DNA of 64,000 bases from Streptomyces sp. MNU76 (GCF_020982545.1 NZ_JAJKLK010000001.1:558001-622000), one strand, 5' to 3'. Shown: positions 36,245-44,654, numbered from the stretch's first letter. Notes: generated by a model from the letters alone, not told the origin. Translations and numbers: made by a program.

Positions 36245-36252
36245 CTCCACGC

Positions 36253-36963
36253 ATGGGAGAGCAGGAAATGCCTACCGGTCCGGAGCCCGACAAGGCGGCG
36301 GACCAGGCGAACGACACCACGGACGGCCGGGCCGACAGCGCCTCCGGCGCACCGGGAAACCGCCCGTCGGAGCCCGGTAGGCGCCGCCTCGGCGTGATGG
36401 GCGGCACGTTCGACCCGATCCACCACGGGCACCTCGTGGCGGCCCAGGAGGTCGCCGCCCAGTTCGGTCTCGACGAGGTCGTCTTCGTGCCGACCGGCCA
36501 GCCCTGGCAGAAGTCCCACCGCTCGGTCTCGGCGGCCGAGGACCGCTATCTGATGACGGTCATCGCCACGGCCGAGAACCCCCACTTCTCGGTGAGCCGC
36601 ATCGACATCGATCGCAAGGGCCTCACCTACACGATCGACACCCTGCGCGAACTGCACGAGCTCAACCCCGAGTCGGACCTGTTCTTCATCACCGGCGCCG
36701 ACGCGCTCGGCCAGATCCTCACCTGGCGCGACGCGGAGGAGCTGTTCTCCCTCGCGCACTTCATCGGGGTCACCCGTCCGGGGCACACCCTGGCCGACCC
36801 GGGCCTGCCCGCGGGCGGGGTCTCCCTGGTCGAGGTCCCGGCGCTCGCCATCTCCTCCACGGACTGTCGTGCGAGAGTCGCCAAGGGCGATCCCGTCTGG
36901 TACCTGGTGCCGGACGGCGTCGTGCGCTACATCGACAAGCGGCAGCTGTACCGCGGCGAGTGA
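36253..36963 (+). CDS. nadD: Nicotinate-nucleotide adenylyltransferase
   Basis: The enzyme adenylates nicotinate mononucleotide in NAD synthesis. After a hydrophilic 45-residue extension, the nucleotidyltransferase core begins with [15 protein letters not shown] (the HxGH-type motif), followed by [12 protein letters not shown] and the C-terminal [10 protein letters not shown] motif. Total length is 236 residues, the extra length coming from the N-terminal extension. The start could also be ATG 36268, which has AGGA just upstream; the extension is poorly conserved so I keep the longer form. It forms an operon with the LCP-like gene 16 nt downstream and possibly rsfS. Confidence 0.95.
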   Translation: MGEQEMPTGPEPDKAADQANDTTDGRADSASGAPGNRPSEPGRRRLGVMGGTFDPIHHGHLVAAQEVAAQFGLDEVVFVPTGQPWQKSHRSVSAAEDRYLMTVIATAENPHFSVSRIDIDRKGLTYTIDTLRELHELNPESDLFFITGADALGQILTWRDAEELFSLAHFIGVTRPGHTLADPGLPAGGVSLVEVPALAISSTDCRARVAKGDPVWYLVPDGVVRYIDKRQLYRGE

Positions 36964-36979
36964 GCCGAGAGGGGCACCG

Positions 36980-38746
36980 GTGAACGACCGATACGACGTC
37001 GGCTACGGGGGCGGCGACCAGAGTTACGTACTCGTCGGCTACGACGAGTACGGGCAGCCGGTGTACCGACAGGCGCCCGCCCAGCAGGTGCCTCAGCAAC
37101 AGGCGTACGACCCCTACGGGACACAGCAGCCCCAGGGGCAGGGGTACGGCCAGGGCTACGGCTACGACCCGTACGCGACCGGCCAGACCCAGCAGCAGTA
37201 CCCGCAGGGGTACGGCACGGGCGGCGCGGGCTACGACCCGGGCCACCAGGCGCCGGGGCCCGGCTACGACCCGTACGACCCCTACGGGCAGACGGCCGCC
37301 ACCGGCCTGCAGACCCCCGTCCCGGAGCAGACCGCCTACATCCCTCAGCAGTCGGCACCGCCGACGACCGCCGGGGAGAGCGGGCACCTCGCCGACGACG
37401 GCCCCCCGGAGAGCGGCTCCGGGGAACGGGAGTACCGCACCGAGCAGTTCGCCTTCGTCGAGGAACCCGACGGTGACTCCGAGGACGTCATCGACTGGCT
37501 GAACTTCACCGAGAACCGCACCGAACGCCGCGAGGAGGCCAAGCGGCGGGCCAAGAGCCGGATGGTCGCCCTGGTGGTGGTGCTCGCCCTGGTCGCGGTC
37601 GGCGGCGTCGGCTACCTGTGGTGGGCGGGCATGCTGCCCGGGGCGTCCTCGGACGAGCGGACCGGCACCACCACCTCGGCGGCCGCCCAGAAACGCGACG
37701 TGATCGTCGTCCACCTGCACGACACCAAGGGCGGCGGGACCTCCACGGCGCTGCTCGTGAACAACACCACCACCGAGCGGGGCGCCACCGTCCTGATCCC
37801 CAACGCCCTCGCGCTCACCGGCGACGACGGCACCACGACCACCCTCGCCAAGTCCGTCGACGACGACGGCTCCTCCGGCACCCGCGACGCCCTCGACACC
37901 GTCCTCGGCACCGACATCGAGGGCACCTGGCGACTCGACACCCCCTATCTGAACAACCTCGTCGGCCTCGTCGGCAACATCGACGTCGACACGAACACCG
38001 ACGTGCCCGACCCCGAGGCGAAGAAGAAGGGCACCGTTCCCCTCGTCACCAAGGGCAAGGCACAGACCCTCAGCGGCAAGATGGCCGTCGCCTACGCCAC
38101 CTACCGCGCCTCCGGCGAGTCGCAGGACGCGCAGCTGAAGCGGTTCGGCCAGGTGATGCAGGGCGTGCTGCGTAAGCTGTCCTCCGACGCCCAGGCCGCC
38201 ACCGTCACCGTGCAGACGCTGGCCCAGATCCTCGACCCCTCGCTCAGCGACAAGGACCTCGGCACCTTCCTGGCCAAGCTCGCCGATCACGCCAAGGGCG
38301 GCGACTACGAGACCGAGCTGCTGCCCGTCCAGCAGGACGGCACGCTCAGCGCCGAGGACTCCGACAGCGTGGTCAAGAACCTGCTCGGCGGCGCCGCGAA
38401 GAGCCCCGACGCCGGGGACGCCGTCCGGGTCGGCATCCGCAACGCCACCGGCGAGAAGGACGCCACCGAGCAGGCCCGCGTGGTCGTCCTCAACGGTGGC
38501 TTCACGTTCCTCGACGCCGGCGCCACCGCCACCGCCCAGACGACCTCCCGGGTCACCTACTCCGACGCGGCCCGCAAGCAGGACGCCATCGAGGTCGCCA
38601 AGACCCTCGGCCTGCCGACCGGCGCCGTCAAGAAGGGCGAGACCACGTCCAACGCCGACGTCTCCGTCGTCCTCGGCCAGGACTACGAGACCACAGGCAC
38701 GACGGGGACGACCGGCACGACGGGCGCGACCGGCACCACCGGCTGA
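36980..38746 (+). CDS. Divergent LCP/LytR_C-domain membrane protein
   Basis: The 588-residue bitopic protein has a Tyr/Gly/Gln/Pro-rich cytoplasmic N-terminus (1-130, repeats of YDPYG and GQGYG), one transmembrane helix (about 195-217) and an extracytoplasmic LytR-CpsA-Psr-like domain. It ends in a LytR_C domain (VVLNGGFTFLDAGATAT...) and a TTG-TTG-type Thr/Gly tail. LCP enzymes attach glycopolymers to peptidoglycan. Here the canonical phosphate-binding arginines look altered: the usual IPRD strand is HLHDTKGG/VLIPNAL and the RxR...RQ helix is YRASGESQDAQLKRFGQV. It may be a non-catalytic or specialised member. The GTG start has GAGAGGGG upstream. In S. coelicolor a similar gene (SCO2578, from memory) belongs to the spore-wall gene region. 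Confidence 0.8.
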   Translation: MNDRYDVGYGGGDQSYVLVGYDEYGQPVYRQAPAQQVPQQQAYDPYGTQQPQGQGYGQGYGYDPYATGQTQQQYPQGYGTGGAGYDPGHQAPGPGYDPYDPYGQTAATGLQTPVPEQTAYIPQQSAPPTTAGESGHLADDGPPESGSGEREYRTEQFAFVEEPDGDSEDVIDWLNFTENRTERREEAKRRAKSRMVALVVVLALVAVGGVGYLWWAGMLPGASSDERTGTTTSAAAQKRDVIVVHLHDTKGGGTSTALLVNNTTTERGATVLIPNALALTGDDGTTTTLAKSVDDDGSSGTRDALDTVLGTDIEGTWRLDTPYLNNLVGLVGNIDVDTNTDVPDPEAKKKGTVPLVTKGKAQTLSGKMAVAYATYRASGESQDAQLKRFGQVMQGVLRKLSSDAQAATVTVQTLAQILDPSLSDKDLGTFLAKLADHAKGGDYETELLPVQQDGTLSAEDSDSVVKNLLGGAAKSPDAGDAVRVGIRNATGEKDATEQARVVVLNGGFTFLDAGATATAQTTSRVTYSDAARKQDAIEVAKTLGLPTGAVKKGETTSNADVSVVLGQDYETTGTTGTTGTTGATGTTG

Positions 38747-38896
38747 CCGGACCGCCCGGCCGTCAGCAGGTCCCGGGGCCGCCGTATCGGCGCTGCTCCG
38801 GGGTCTGATCCGTTAACCCGTGGGGCGGTGTCGGTGGGGCGTGAGATCCTTGCAGTAGCCCGCGAGGGTTCCTGACCGACGACCGAAAGCCGTGCA

Positions 38897-39343
38897 GTGA
38901 CCGCCACCGACCGTTCCCTGGAGCTCCTCCACACCGCCGCGCAGGCGGCCGCCGACAAGCTCGCGCACGATGTCATCGCGTACGACGTCAGCGACGTGCT
39001 GTCCATCACGGACGCCTTCCTGCTCGCCTCCGCGCCCAACGACCGCCAGGTCAAGTCCATCGTCGACGAGATCGAGGAGCGGCTGAACAAGGAGCTCGGC
39101 GCCAAGCCGGTCCGCCGTGAGGGCGACCGCGAGGCCCGCTGGGTGCTGCTCGACTACGTCGACATCGTCGTGCACGTCCAGCACAGCGAGGAGCGGGTCT
39201 TCTACGCCCTGGAGCGGCTCTGGAAGGACTGTCCCGAGCTGGAGCTGCCCGCCGACGCCAAGGCCACCCGCGGCAAGGGCGAGGAGCACGCCAAGCTGCG
39301 GGCCGCCGAGGAGGAGGCCGAGCTGGGCGGGGAGCTGCGGTGA
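38897..39343 (+). CDS. rsfS: Ribosome silencing factor RsfS
   Basis: RsfS (Iojap family) binds L14 on the 50S subunit and blocks subunit joining when nutrients are short. The 148-residue protein has the family core DVSDVLSITDAFLLASAPNDRQVKSIVDEIEERL (parts quoted) and WVLLDYVDIVVHVQ. The C-terminal charged extension (ATRGKGEEHAKLRAAEEEAELG) is longer than in E. coli. Its stop overlaps the next start as GTGA (39340-39343), implying translational coupling with the phosphatase gene. Confidence 0.95.
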   Translation: MTATDRSLELLHTAAQAAADKLAHDVIAYDVSDVLSITDAFLLASAPNDRQVKSIVDEIEERLNKELGAKPVRREGDREARWVLLDYVDIVVHVQHSEERVFYALERLWKDCPELELPADAKATRGKGEEHAKLRAAEEEAELGGELR

Positions 39344-40008
39344 CGGCCGGCATCGACTCCGCGGAGCGCAAGGGCCGGGGCCGCCGCATCATCCTGTGGC
39401 GGCACGGCCAGACCTCGTGGAACGTGGAGCGCCGCTTCCAGGGCACCACGGACGTCGAGCTGACCGAGACCGGCCTCGGCCAGGCCCGTCGCGCCGCCCG
39501 GTTGCTGGCCTCCCTCAAGCCCGACGCGATCGTCGCCTCCGATCTCATGCGCGCCGCGAACACGGCCGCCGAGCTGGCCGCGCTCACCGGGCTGGAGGTC
39601 AGCCACGACGAGGGCCTGCGCGAGACCTACGCCGGTGTCTGGCAGGGCCTCACGCACGACGAGATCATCGCCCGGCACGGCGAGGAGTACGCCGCGTGGA
39701 AGCGGGGCGAGCCGGTCCGCAGGGGCGGCGGCGAGCTGGAGACCGAGGTCGCCGACCGCGCGGCCCCCGTGGTGCTCCGGCACGCCGACAAGCTCCCGGA
39801 GAGCGGCACCCTGGTGGTGGTCAGCCACGGCGGCACCATCCGCACCACCATCGGACGCCTGCTCGGTCTGGAGCCCCGCCACTGGGAGAGCCTCGGCGGC
39901 CTCTCGAACTGCTGCTGGTCCGTCCTCGGCGAGGGCGCCCGCGGCTGGCGACTGCTGGAGCACAACGCCGGCACGCTCCCCGAGCCGGTGCTCGGCGACG
40001 ACGACTGA
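39340..40008 (+). CDS. Histidine phosphatase family protein (phosphoglycerate-mutase-like)
   Basis: The 222-residue protein has the phosphohistidine motif LWRHGQTSWN (R21-H22-G23), an acid catalyst region (ETYAGVWQGLTHDE) and the second histidine in VVSHGGTIRTT. In mycobacteria a homologue in the same nadD-rsfS position is glucosyl-3-phosphoglycerate phosphatase (GpgP). Whether that activity applies here is unknown. It overlaps rsfS by four bases. Two tRNA-Ala genes lie downstream. Confidence 0.88.
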   Translation: MTAGIDSAERKGRGRRIILWRHGQTSWNVERRFQGTTDVELTETGLGQARRAARLLASLKPDAIVASDLMRAANTAAELAALTGLEVSHDEGLRETYAGVWQGLTHDEIIARHGEEYAAWKRGEPVRRGGGELETEVADRAAPVVLRHADKLPESGTLVVVSHGGTIRTTIGRLLGLEPRHWESLGGLSNCCWSVLGEGARGWRLLEHNAGTLPEPVLGDDD

Positions 40009-40048
40009 GCCCCGTAAGAGGCCTGGTCACACGGCTCGGGACCCGGAT

Positions 40049-40078
40049 TTCACTTTCCGGCTGGTCGCAGGCTAGAGT
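40049..40078 (+). promoter_or_regulatory. Candidate promoter for tRNA-Ala copy 1
   Basis: TTCACT (40049-40054), an 18-nt spacer and TAGAGT (40073-40078) lie about 60 nt before the tRNA. Confidence 0.45.
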
Positions 40079-40140
40079 TCTTCTTGTTCGCCCCGCCGAG
40101 CGGGGCGAAGCACCGAGCGACCACCGTCCGTGTGGTGCGA

Positions 40141-40213
40141 GGGGCTATAGCTCAGTTGGTAGAGCGCCTGCATGGCATGCAGGAGGTCAGGAGTTCAATT
40201 CTCCTTAGCTCCA
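40141..40213 (+). tRNA. tRNA-Ala (anticodon GGC), copy 1
   Basis: The 73-nt cloverleaf has acceptor GGGGCTA pairing with TAGCTCC (one G-U), a D arm with AGTTGGTAG, anticodon stem CCTGC/GCAGG with loop ATGGCAT, and a T loop TTCAATT. The anticodon is GGC, reading GCC/GCU alanine codons. CCA is not encoded. It is identical to the copy at 41092-41164. Confidence 0.98.
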
Positions 40214-40229
40214 CAGATCGGCACAGAAG

Positions 40230-40260
40230 ATCCCGTTCCCGCGAGGGAGCGGGATTTTTC
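40230..40260 (+). terminator. Rho-independent terminator after tRNA-Ala copy 1
   Basis: ATCCCGTTCCC (40230-40240), loop GCGA and GGGAGCGGGAT (40245-40255) form the stem with one G-U. TTTT follows. Confidence 0.92.
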
Positions 40261-40438
40261 GTGTGTGACCTGCGTCCCTTCTTGAGCAGGTGCGGCCCCG
40301 GAGGCGTATACCTCTGCGGACGGCCTTCTTTCCTGCTCCGTGCTGGGACTGGTACGAAGGCGTCGCTGACCGTATTGGTCCGGCCGTGGCAGAATCAAAC
40401 GGCCGGAAGGGGGCGCGGCCCGACGGGAGGGAGAAGCG

Positions 40439-40609
40439 ATGCCTGCGAGCATCCGCGGGAGGGTCCACGACCTTCCCGCAGCGGTGGTGATGCGGAGCAA
40501 GACCACCCTCCTCTGCCCTTCCTGCGGCTCGCTCCACGTTGCCCAAGTCCTCGGTGACAACGGAGGGATCTCCTACGTGTGCACGGCCTGCGGCCACAGC
40601 TGGAGCTGA
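40439..40609 (+). CDS. 56-residue zinc-ribbon protein
   Basis: The protein starts MPASIRGRVHDLPAAVV and contains two Cys pairs, CPSC (about 26-29) and CTAC (about 48-51), typical of a rubredoxin-like or transcript-factor-type zinc ribbon. It ends CGHSWS. GGGAGGGAG lies 6-12 nt before the ATG. It sits between the two tRNA-Ala genes and 3 nt ahead of a second zinc-finger gene, so the pair is a small operon. The function is unknown; nucleic-acid binding is an inference from the fold. Confidence 0.8.
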   Translation: MPASIRGRVHDLPAAVVMRSKTTLLCPSCGSLHVAQVLGDNGGISYVCTACGHSWS

Positions 40610-40612
40610 TCG

Positions 40613-40846
40613 ATGGGTGCACACAGGAGGAAGTGCGACTGGTGCGGCAGCGGCACCCCCATCGTCCGCGACATGGAGCCCGTCAACGCCGACTACCAGT
40701 ACTGGTGCGAGGAATGCGCCCGGGCGCTGATCATAAAAGGCGATCCGATCGAGACGTACCGCGAGCTGGAGGGCGAGCCGATCTACGGCCGGCTCCTCGA
40801 AGAGCACTGCACACTCAAACGCTTCTACTCGTTCGTGACGGCCTGA
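40613..40846 (+). CDS. 77-residue Cys-rich hypothetical protein
   Basis: Two Cys pairs (CDWC at 8-11, CEEC at about 32-35) suggest a zinc ribbon, followed by an amphipathic C-terminal half (IETYRELEGEPIYGRLLEEH...). The protein has some codons unusual for this genome (ATA, AAA). The ATG is 3 nt after the preceding gene's stop, consistent with coupled translation. I recognise no characterised family. Confidence 0.78.
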   Translation: MGAHRRKCDWCGSGTPIVRDMEPVNADYQYWCEECARALIIKGDPIETYRELEGEPIYGRLLEEHCTLKRFYSFVTA

Positions 40847-41021
40847 GCGTCAACTCGGCGCCCCTCTCTGGCCATCGCCCGTCCCCGGGCCGCCACGGGC
40901 GCCCCAGCGGCCTCGTGCCGGCCGTCGGGGAGGGAGCGTGAACGGCGGCTGAGCGGCTACCTCTTGAAAATCCGGCAAAAGGGTACCGATCCATCCATAG
41001 TTCGCGGCCGACGGAAACGAT
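40847..41021. other. Intergenic stretch before tRNA-Ala copy 2
   Basis: I see no gene here. CCCGTCCCCGGGCCGCCACGGG (shown as two pieces: CCCGT and ACGGG arms) could form a weak hairpin near 40880-40900. Confidence 0.3.
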
Positions 41022-41051
41022 TTGGTGGTGTGCGTGGGAGACCGGTAATGT
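41022..41051 (+). promoter_or_regulatory. Candidate promoter for tRNA-Ala copy 2
   Basis: TTGGTG (41022-41027), an 18-nt spacer and TAATGT (41046-41051) lie about 40 nt before the tRNA. Confidence 0.5.
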
Positions 41052-41091
41052 TGGCGTCGTCGCCAGGGGAACCCGGCGGAGCGCACCGCAA

Positions 41092-41164
41092 GGGGCTATA
41101 GCTCAGTTGGTAGAGCGCCTGCATGGCATGCAGGAGGTCAGGAGTTCAATTCTCCTTAGCTCCA
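41092..41164 (+). tRNA. tRNA-Ala (anticodon GGC), copy 2
   Basis: It is identical over all 73 nt to copy 1, and the match extends to about 79 nt with flanking A and CAGA. The structure and anticodon are the same. Confidence 0.98.
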
Positions 41165-41169
41165 CAGAA

Positions 41170-41197
41170 AAGACCCCGTCCAAGTGGACGGGGTCTT
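41170..41197 (+). terminator. Terminator after tRNA-Ala copy 2
   Basis: AAGACCCCGTCC, loop AAGT and GGACGGGGTCTT form a perfect 12-bp stem immediately after the tRNA. Confidence 0.88.
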
Positions 41198-41213
41198 CGC
41201 GTTGTTGGCGACG

Positions 41214-41243
41214 ACGTACATGAGGAAGACGTACATGAGGAAG
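41214..41243 (+). repeat. Tandem 15-bp duplication
   Basis: ACGTACATGAGGAAG occurs twice back to back (41214-41228 and 41229-41243). The second copy forms the base of the 29-bp hairpin that follows. Confidence 0.9.
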
Positions 41244-41289
41244 GGCGGGCCACCCCACTCGGGGTGGCCCGCCCTTCCTCATGTACGTC
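41228..41289 (-). terminator. 29-bp perfect hairpin after the NuoF-like gene
   Basis: Arms 41228-41256 and 41261-41289 are exact inverted repeats around an ACTC loop, with core GGAAGGGCGGGCCACCCC. The hairpin starts 7 nt beyond the alternative-frame TGA at 41296-41298, where the minus-strand gene should end. It is a strong terminator that also faces the tRNA unit. Confidence 0.9.
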
Positions 41290-41295
41290 CGTGCG

Positions 41296-42911
41296 TCAGC
41301 GACCGCTGCCCAGGGCCCGGCGGCCGCGGCCCTGCGAGAGGACCGGGAGGTTGCGGGAGGGGCGGAGGGACGGTTGTCCTCCTCGATGCGCAGGGCGAGC
41401 GCGGGGCAGCGGCGTACCGCGCGCATCGCCTTCGCCTCGGCGTACTGCGGGACCTTGGCCTGGGCGACGGTGGGGAAGCCGTCGGCACCGAGCTGGAAGA
41501 CCTCCGGGAGGATGTCGGCGCACAGGCCGTGGCCCCGGCAGAGCGTCCAGTCGACGAAGATCTTCTGGCGGCTTGCCCCGCTCTCCTCCGCGCCCGCGCC
41601 GCCCGGGATGCCGGTCGGCATACGGCCGCCCTCGAACAGCGGCAGCACGCCCTGCACGGGCCTGCCGCAGCCGTTGCCCAGGACGTGTGCGGCGAGGTCG
41701 TCCGTGAACGCCTTGATGGTCGATTCCAGGAACATCGCGGAGCCGTCCGGGTGCGAGCACGCGCCACGCCGCTTGACGTTCTTCGCGACCTGCTTGAGGG
41801 CCTCCAGGGCGGCCGGACCGCCGCCGTTGAGGATGTCCTCCAGGCCGCGCGCCGCGGCCGGCAGCCCGAGGTAGCAGGGGCCGCACTGGCCCGCGCTCTC
41901 CTCGGCGAGCCACTTGGCGACCTGCAGCGACTCGCCGAGCGGGCAGGTCTCCTGGCTGATGGGCAGGATCGCGCCGGCGCCGAGCGCGCCGCCCACCGCG
42001 TCCAGCGAGTTGCGCGAGACGACCGTCTCGTTGACCGTCGCCGCGTCGATCCACTTGCCGTGGTAGCCCCCGGTCAGCACGCCCTGCGGGACGGGCGGCG
42101 CGCCGGCGAGCTGGAGGATGTAGCGCAGCGGCACACCGGTGGGCGCCTCGATCACCATGGGGCGGGCGACCGCGCCGGACACGGTGAGCATGACGGTGCC
42201 CGGCTCGTCGTACAGGCCGGTGTTGCCGTACCGCTCGGAGCCGATGCGGGCGCCGATGGCGAGCTGGGCGAACGTCTCGGCGTTGGAGAGCAGCGTCGGC
42301 GCGCCGCCGACACCGCTCTTGGACGCGCTGGTCTTGCGGCCGGGCGGGATGGGCGGCCCGCCGTCGATGGAGCGGATCAGCGAGCCGGCGGCACCGGTGA
42401 CCATGCGGACCGGGTTGCGCTGCACGCTCGCGCGGATGGCGGCGCCGCGGCGGTTGCTCAGCCCGCGCTCGGAGAGGGCTGCCTCCATCGAACGCTGGGT
42501 GGATTCACGTGTCACCCCGATGACGAGCTGGCGGGCGCCGAGGGCCTCCGCGACCAGCAGGGCGCCGTCGAGGATGAGGTGCGGGGCACGGTTGATCAGC
42601 ACCGTGTCCTTGCGGCAGGCGGGTTCGTCCTCGCTGCCGTTGACGACCACGACGGGCCGGATGCCACGCTTGATCGCCGACTCGGCGACCGAGCGCAGTT
42701 TCTTGTGGAACGGGAAGCCCGCGCCGCCCCTGCCCTTGAGGTTGATCCGCTCGGACAGTTGGGCGAGATCTTCGCCGCCCATCGGTTCGAGCGGACCGTG
42801 CACCTTCAGGTGCATGGGCAGGTCGAGTCTCTCGACGAGGTCGAAGCCCGAGGTGAGCTGGGGAAGACCCACCACGCGGACTTCGGGGACGTCGGGAAGG
42901 GCCTCGTTCAC
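41296..42911 (-). CDS. NuoF-family flavo-iron-sulfur protein with C-terminal ferredoxin domain (3' end apparently frameshifted)
   Basis: The protein resembles the FMN/NADH-binding 51-kDa subunit of complex I: LKGRGGAGFPFHKK (nucleotide loop), VNGSEDEPACRKD, an SLBB-like segment, and cluster cysteines in SAGQCGPCYLGL and RRGACSHPDG. A C-terminal ferredoxin domain follows (DWTLCRGHGLCADILPEVF ... CPALAL). It is not part of a nuo operon. Its GTG start overlaps the upstream cytochrome-b-like stop (GTGA). The intact frame runs to 41103 through a hairpin and antisense tRNA. The adjacent frame ends NLPVLSQGRGRRALGSGR at 41296, just before the terminator, so a one-base-type indel near 41345-41370 is likely (real or sequencing error). 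The substrate is unknown; an electron-transfer role to the membrane partner is inferred. Confidence 0.8.
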
Positions 42912-44299
42912 TTAAATCCTCCGGAAGGCGCGTTCCAGGGTTCGCCTGAGCCCGGCTGGTTGTAGTCGTCGTAGCCGGACAGCGCATCAGTGGCGGGACC
43001 GCTGTTGTACGTGTCGTTCGGGTTGTACGTGCCGTAGGGGGCGTTCGACTCAGCCGTTCCGTAGGAAGTTTCGGAGACCACGGGGTTGGCCCCGGTGTCG
43101 TACGTCTCGCCTTGGTAGGTCTGGCCCGAATACGCCTGGCCCTGGAACGACTGCCCGCCCAGCGGCTGTCCGGCGAAGGTGTCCTGCATCGGGTCGTACG
43201 AGGACGGGGGTGCCTCGCCGACCGGCGGCGGGGACGGGGCCGGCCAGCGGGTGCTGCCCGTGGTCGAACCGTCGTCCATGCGGGGCATGGCTTGCGTGGG
43301 CTGCATGTCCAGCGGCGGCTGCTGCTGGGTGAGATAGGGGGCCGTGGGCTCCTGGGCGCGCGGGGTCATCGACACCGCGCGGTACGCGGCCGCGAAACCG
43401 GGGCCGCTGTCGGCGGAAGCGGCCGCACCGCGCTGCGGGGGCACCAGCGGGTCGCCGAGCGGGGGGTTGCCCTGACCGCCGCCGAAGCCGGGGAGCGGGA
43501 ACTGGCCGGTGTCCCGCATCTGGTCGCGCTGTCCGCCCTCGCGCCGGCCGCCCTCACGGCGTCCGCCCTCGCGCCGGCTGCCCTCGCGCTGTCCGCCGGT
43601 CTCGTCCGTGCCCTGCAGGGCGGAGCGGGACTTCACCAGTTCGTCGACCTCGGGGGGGCGCTGGCCGGAGGGACCCAGAATCGCGGTGACGCGCTCGACC
43701 ACCTGGCGCTTGAACGGGCGGGGGGCGGCGCGCAGCAGCAGCGCGCCGGCCACGGCGAGCAGGCCCAGTGAGTAAAGGATCACGAAGAAGGGCTTGGCCT
43801 CTCGACCCGCGTAGAGTCCGTGGACAAGGGCGAAACACCAGGCCGGGTAGGCCAGCATGTGCATCGCCCGCCAGCGGGCCGCGACGGGGGCCGGGGACGC
43901 GAACCGGTTGCGCAGCATGCCGGTGATGCCCACGAAGATCATGAGTAGGGCTGCCAACGAACCGCAGCCGATGAGGAAGGCGGTGCCCTGGCCCTCGTCG
44001 CCGGCGAAGTCGTCGCCGGCGAGTACGAGCCAGAAGGGGATCAGCGCGGCGAGGAAGTCGACGTGGTCCAGCGCGAGCTTGATCCCGATGTGTACGAGGA
44101 GGAACGCGAGAGAGGCCACCGCGGACACCCGGTGAATGCCCTGCGCCATGATCCGCTCGCGGGTATTGAGGAGCATCCGGTCCTGGGCGATGAGTCCCCA
44201 GATCACCGAGCAGGTCAGGGAGACGAGCGAGAGGACGCCCGCACCGAAGTCGAGGAACTCCGCGAGGGAGTCGACAAAGGTGTTGTCGTCCGCCGTCAT
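42908..44299 (-). CDS. Cytochrome-b-like membrane protein, partner of NuoF-like protein
   Basis: The 463-residue protein has about six transmembrane helices in the first 240 residues. Paired histidines on two helices (GIHRVSAVASLAFLLVHIG; MHMLAYPAWCFALVHGLY) look like bis-haem ligands, as in ferric-reductase-like and cytochrome b proteins. The C-terminal half is a long disordered Gln/Pro/Gly/Tyr-rich tail that includes Arg/Glu/Gly repeats (REGGRREGG) and Tyr repeats (GQAYSGQTYQGETY). Start: ATG 44299 after GGCGGGGGG; a longer upstream frame is not convincing. It is translationally coupled to the NuoF-like gene. The function is unknown; transmembrane electron transfer is the obvious hypothesis. 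Confidence 0.82.
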   Translation of the reverse strand: MTADDNTFVDSLAEFLDFGAGVLSLVSLTCSVIWGLIAQDRMLLNTRERIMAQGIHRVSAVASLAFLLVHIGIKLALDHVDFLAALIPFWLVLAGDDFAGDEGQGTAFLIGCGSLAALLMIFVGITGMLRNRFASPAPVAARWRAMHMLAYPAWCFALVHGLYAGREAKPFFVILYSLGLLAVAGALLLRAAPRPFKRQVVERVTAILGPSGQRPPEVDELVKSRSALQGTDETGGQREGSRREGGRREGGRREGGQRDQMRDTGQFPLPGFGGGQGNPPLGDPLVPPQRGAAASADSGPGFAAAYRAVSMTPRAQEPTAPYLTQQQPPLDMQPTQAMPRMDDGSTTGSTRWPAPSPPPVGEAPPSSYDPMQDTFAGQPLGGQSFQGQAYSGQTYQGETYDTGANPVVSETSYGTAESNAPYGTYNPNDTYNSGPATDALSGYDDYNQPGSGEPWNAPSGGFK

Positions 44300-44640
44300 G
44301 ACAGACCCCCCGCCGTCAGAAAGAAGGATGCGGTCGGGGGCACGGCAGCCGTCGCCACCCCGTGGGCCGAACGGCCCGGCCGAGGTATCGAGCTGGTGCT
44401 GCGACGAGGGTTCATGGGGCAACTCCGAACAGTTCGGGAAAGCGGTCCCGTCGTCGAACTGTAAGTGGTGCCAATACCGGGCGGTACGAGGTTTGAGTTA
44501 TTGCGCTGTTATCAAGGGCCAATCTCACATCAGGGATGTCCCTTAGCAGCTGTTACGCGAAGTAAGATTTGAATAAGGTTCAACTTTTCTGGCCGGATCT
44601 TGTGGCCGACACGCAGCGGGTCCCTGTCCATCGGGGCTGC
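44300..44640. other. Divergent AT-richer intergenic region
   Basis: The stretch around 44490-44580 is notably AT-rich for this genome. It lies between the minus-strand redox operon and leuS, so it should hold the redox operon promoter. I cannot define boxes with confidence. Confidence 0.4.
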
Positions 44641-44642
44641 GG

Positions 44643-44648
44643 TACCCT
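44643..44648 (+). promoter_or_regulatory. -10 hexamer of the leuS leader transcript
   Basis: TACCCT ends 6 nt before the ATG of the leader peptide, so the leader mRNA may be leaderless. No good -35 is seen. Confidence 0.45.
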
Positions 44649-44654
44649 GATCGC

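Noticed and set aside
40141..41164. Integrative element inserted in tRNA-Ala.
   Set aside because: No integrase, excisionase or mobility gene lies between the copies and the intervening DNA is under 1 kb. It is kept as a duplication question only.
41103..41295. C-terminal extension of the NuoF-like protein to 41103.
   Set aside because: The extension translates a terminator stem and the reverse of tRNA-Ala. A frameshift explanation is far better.
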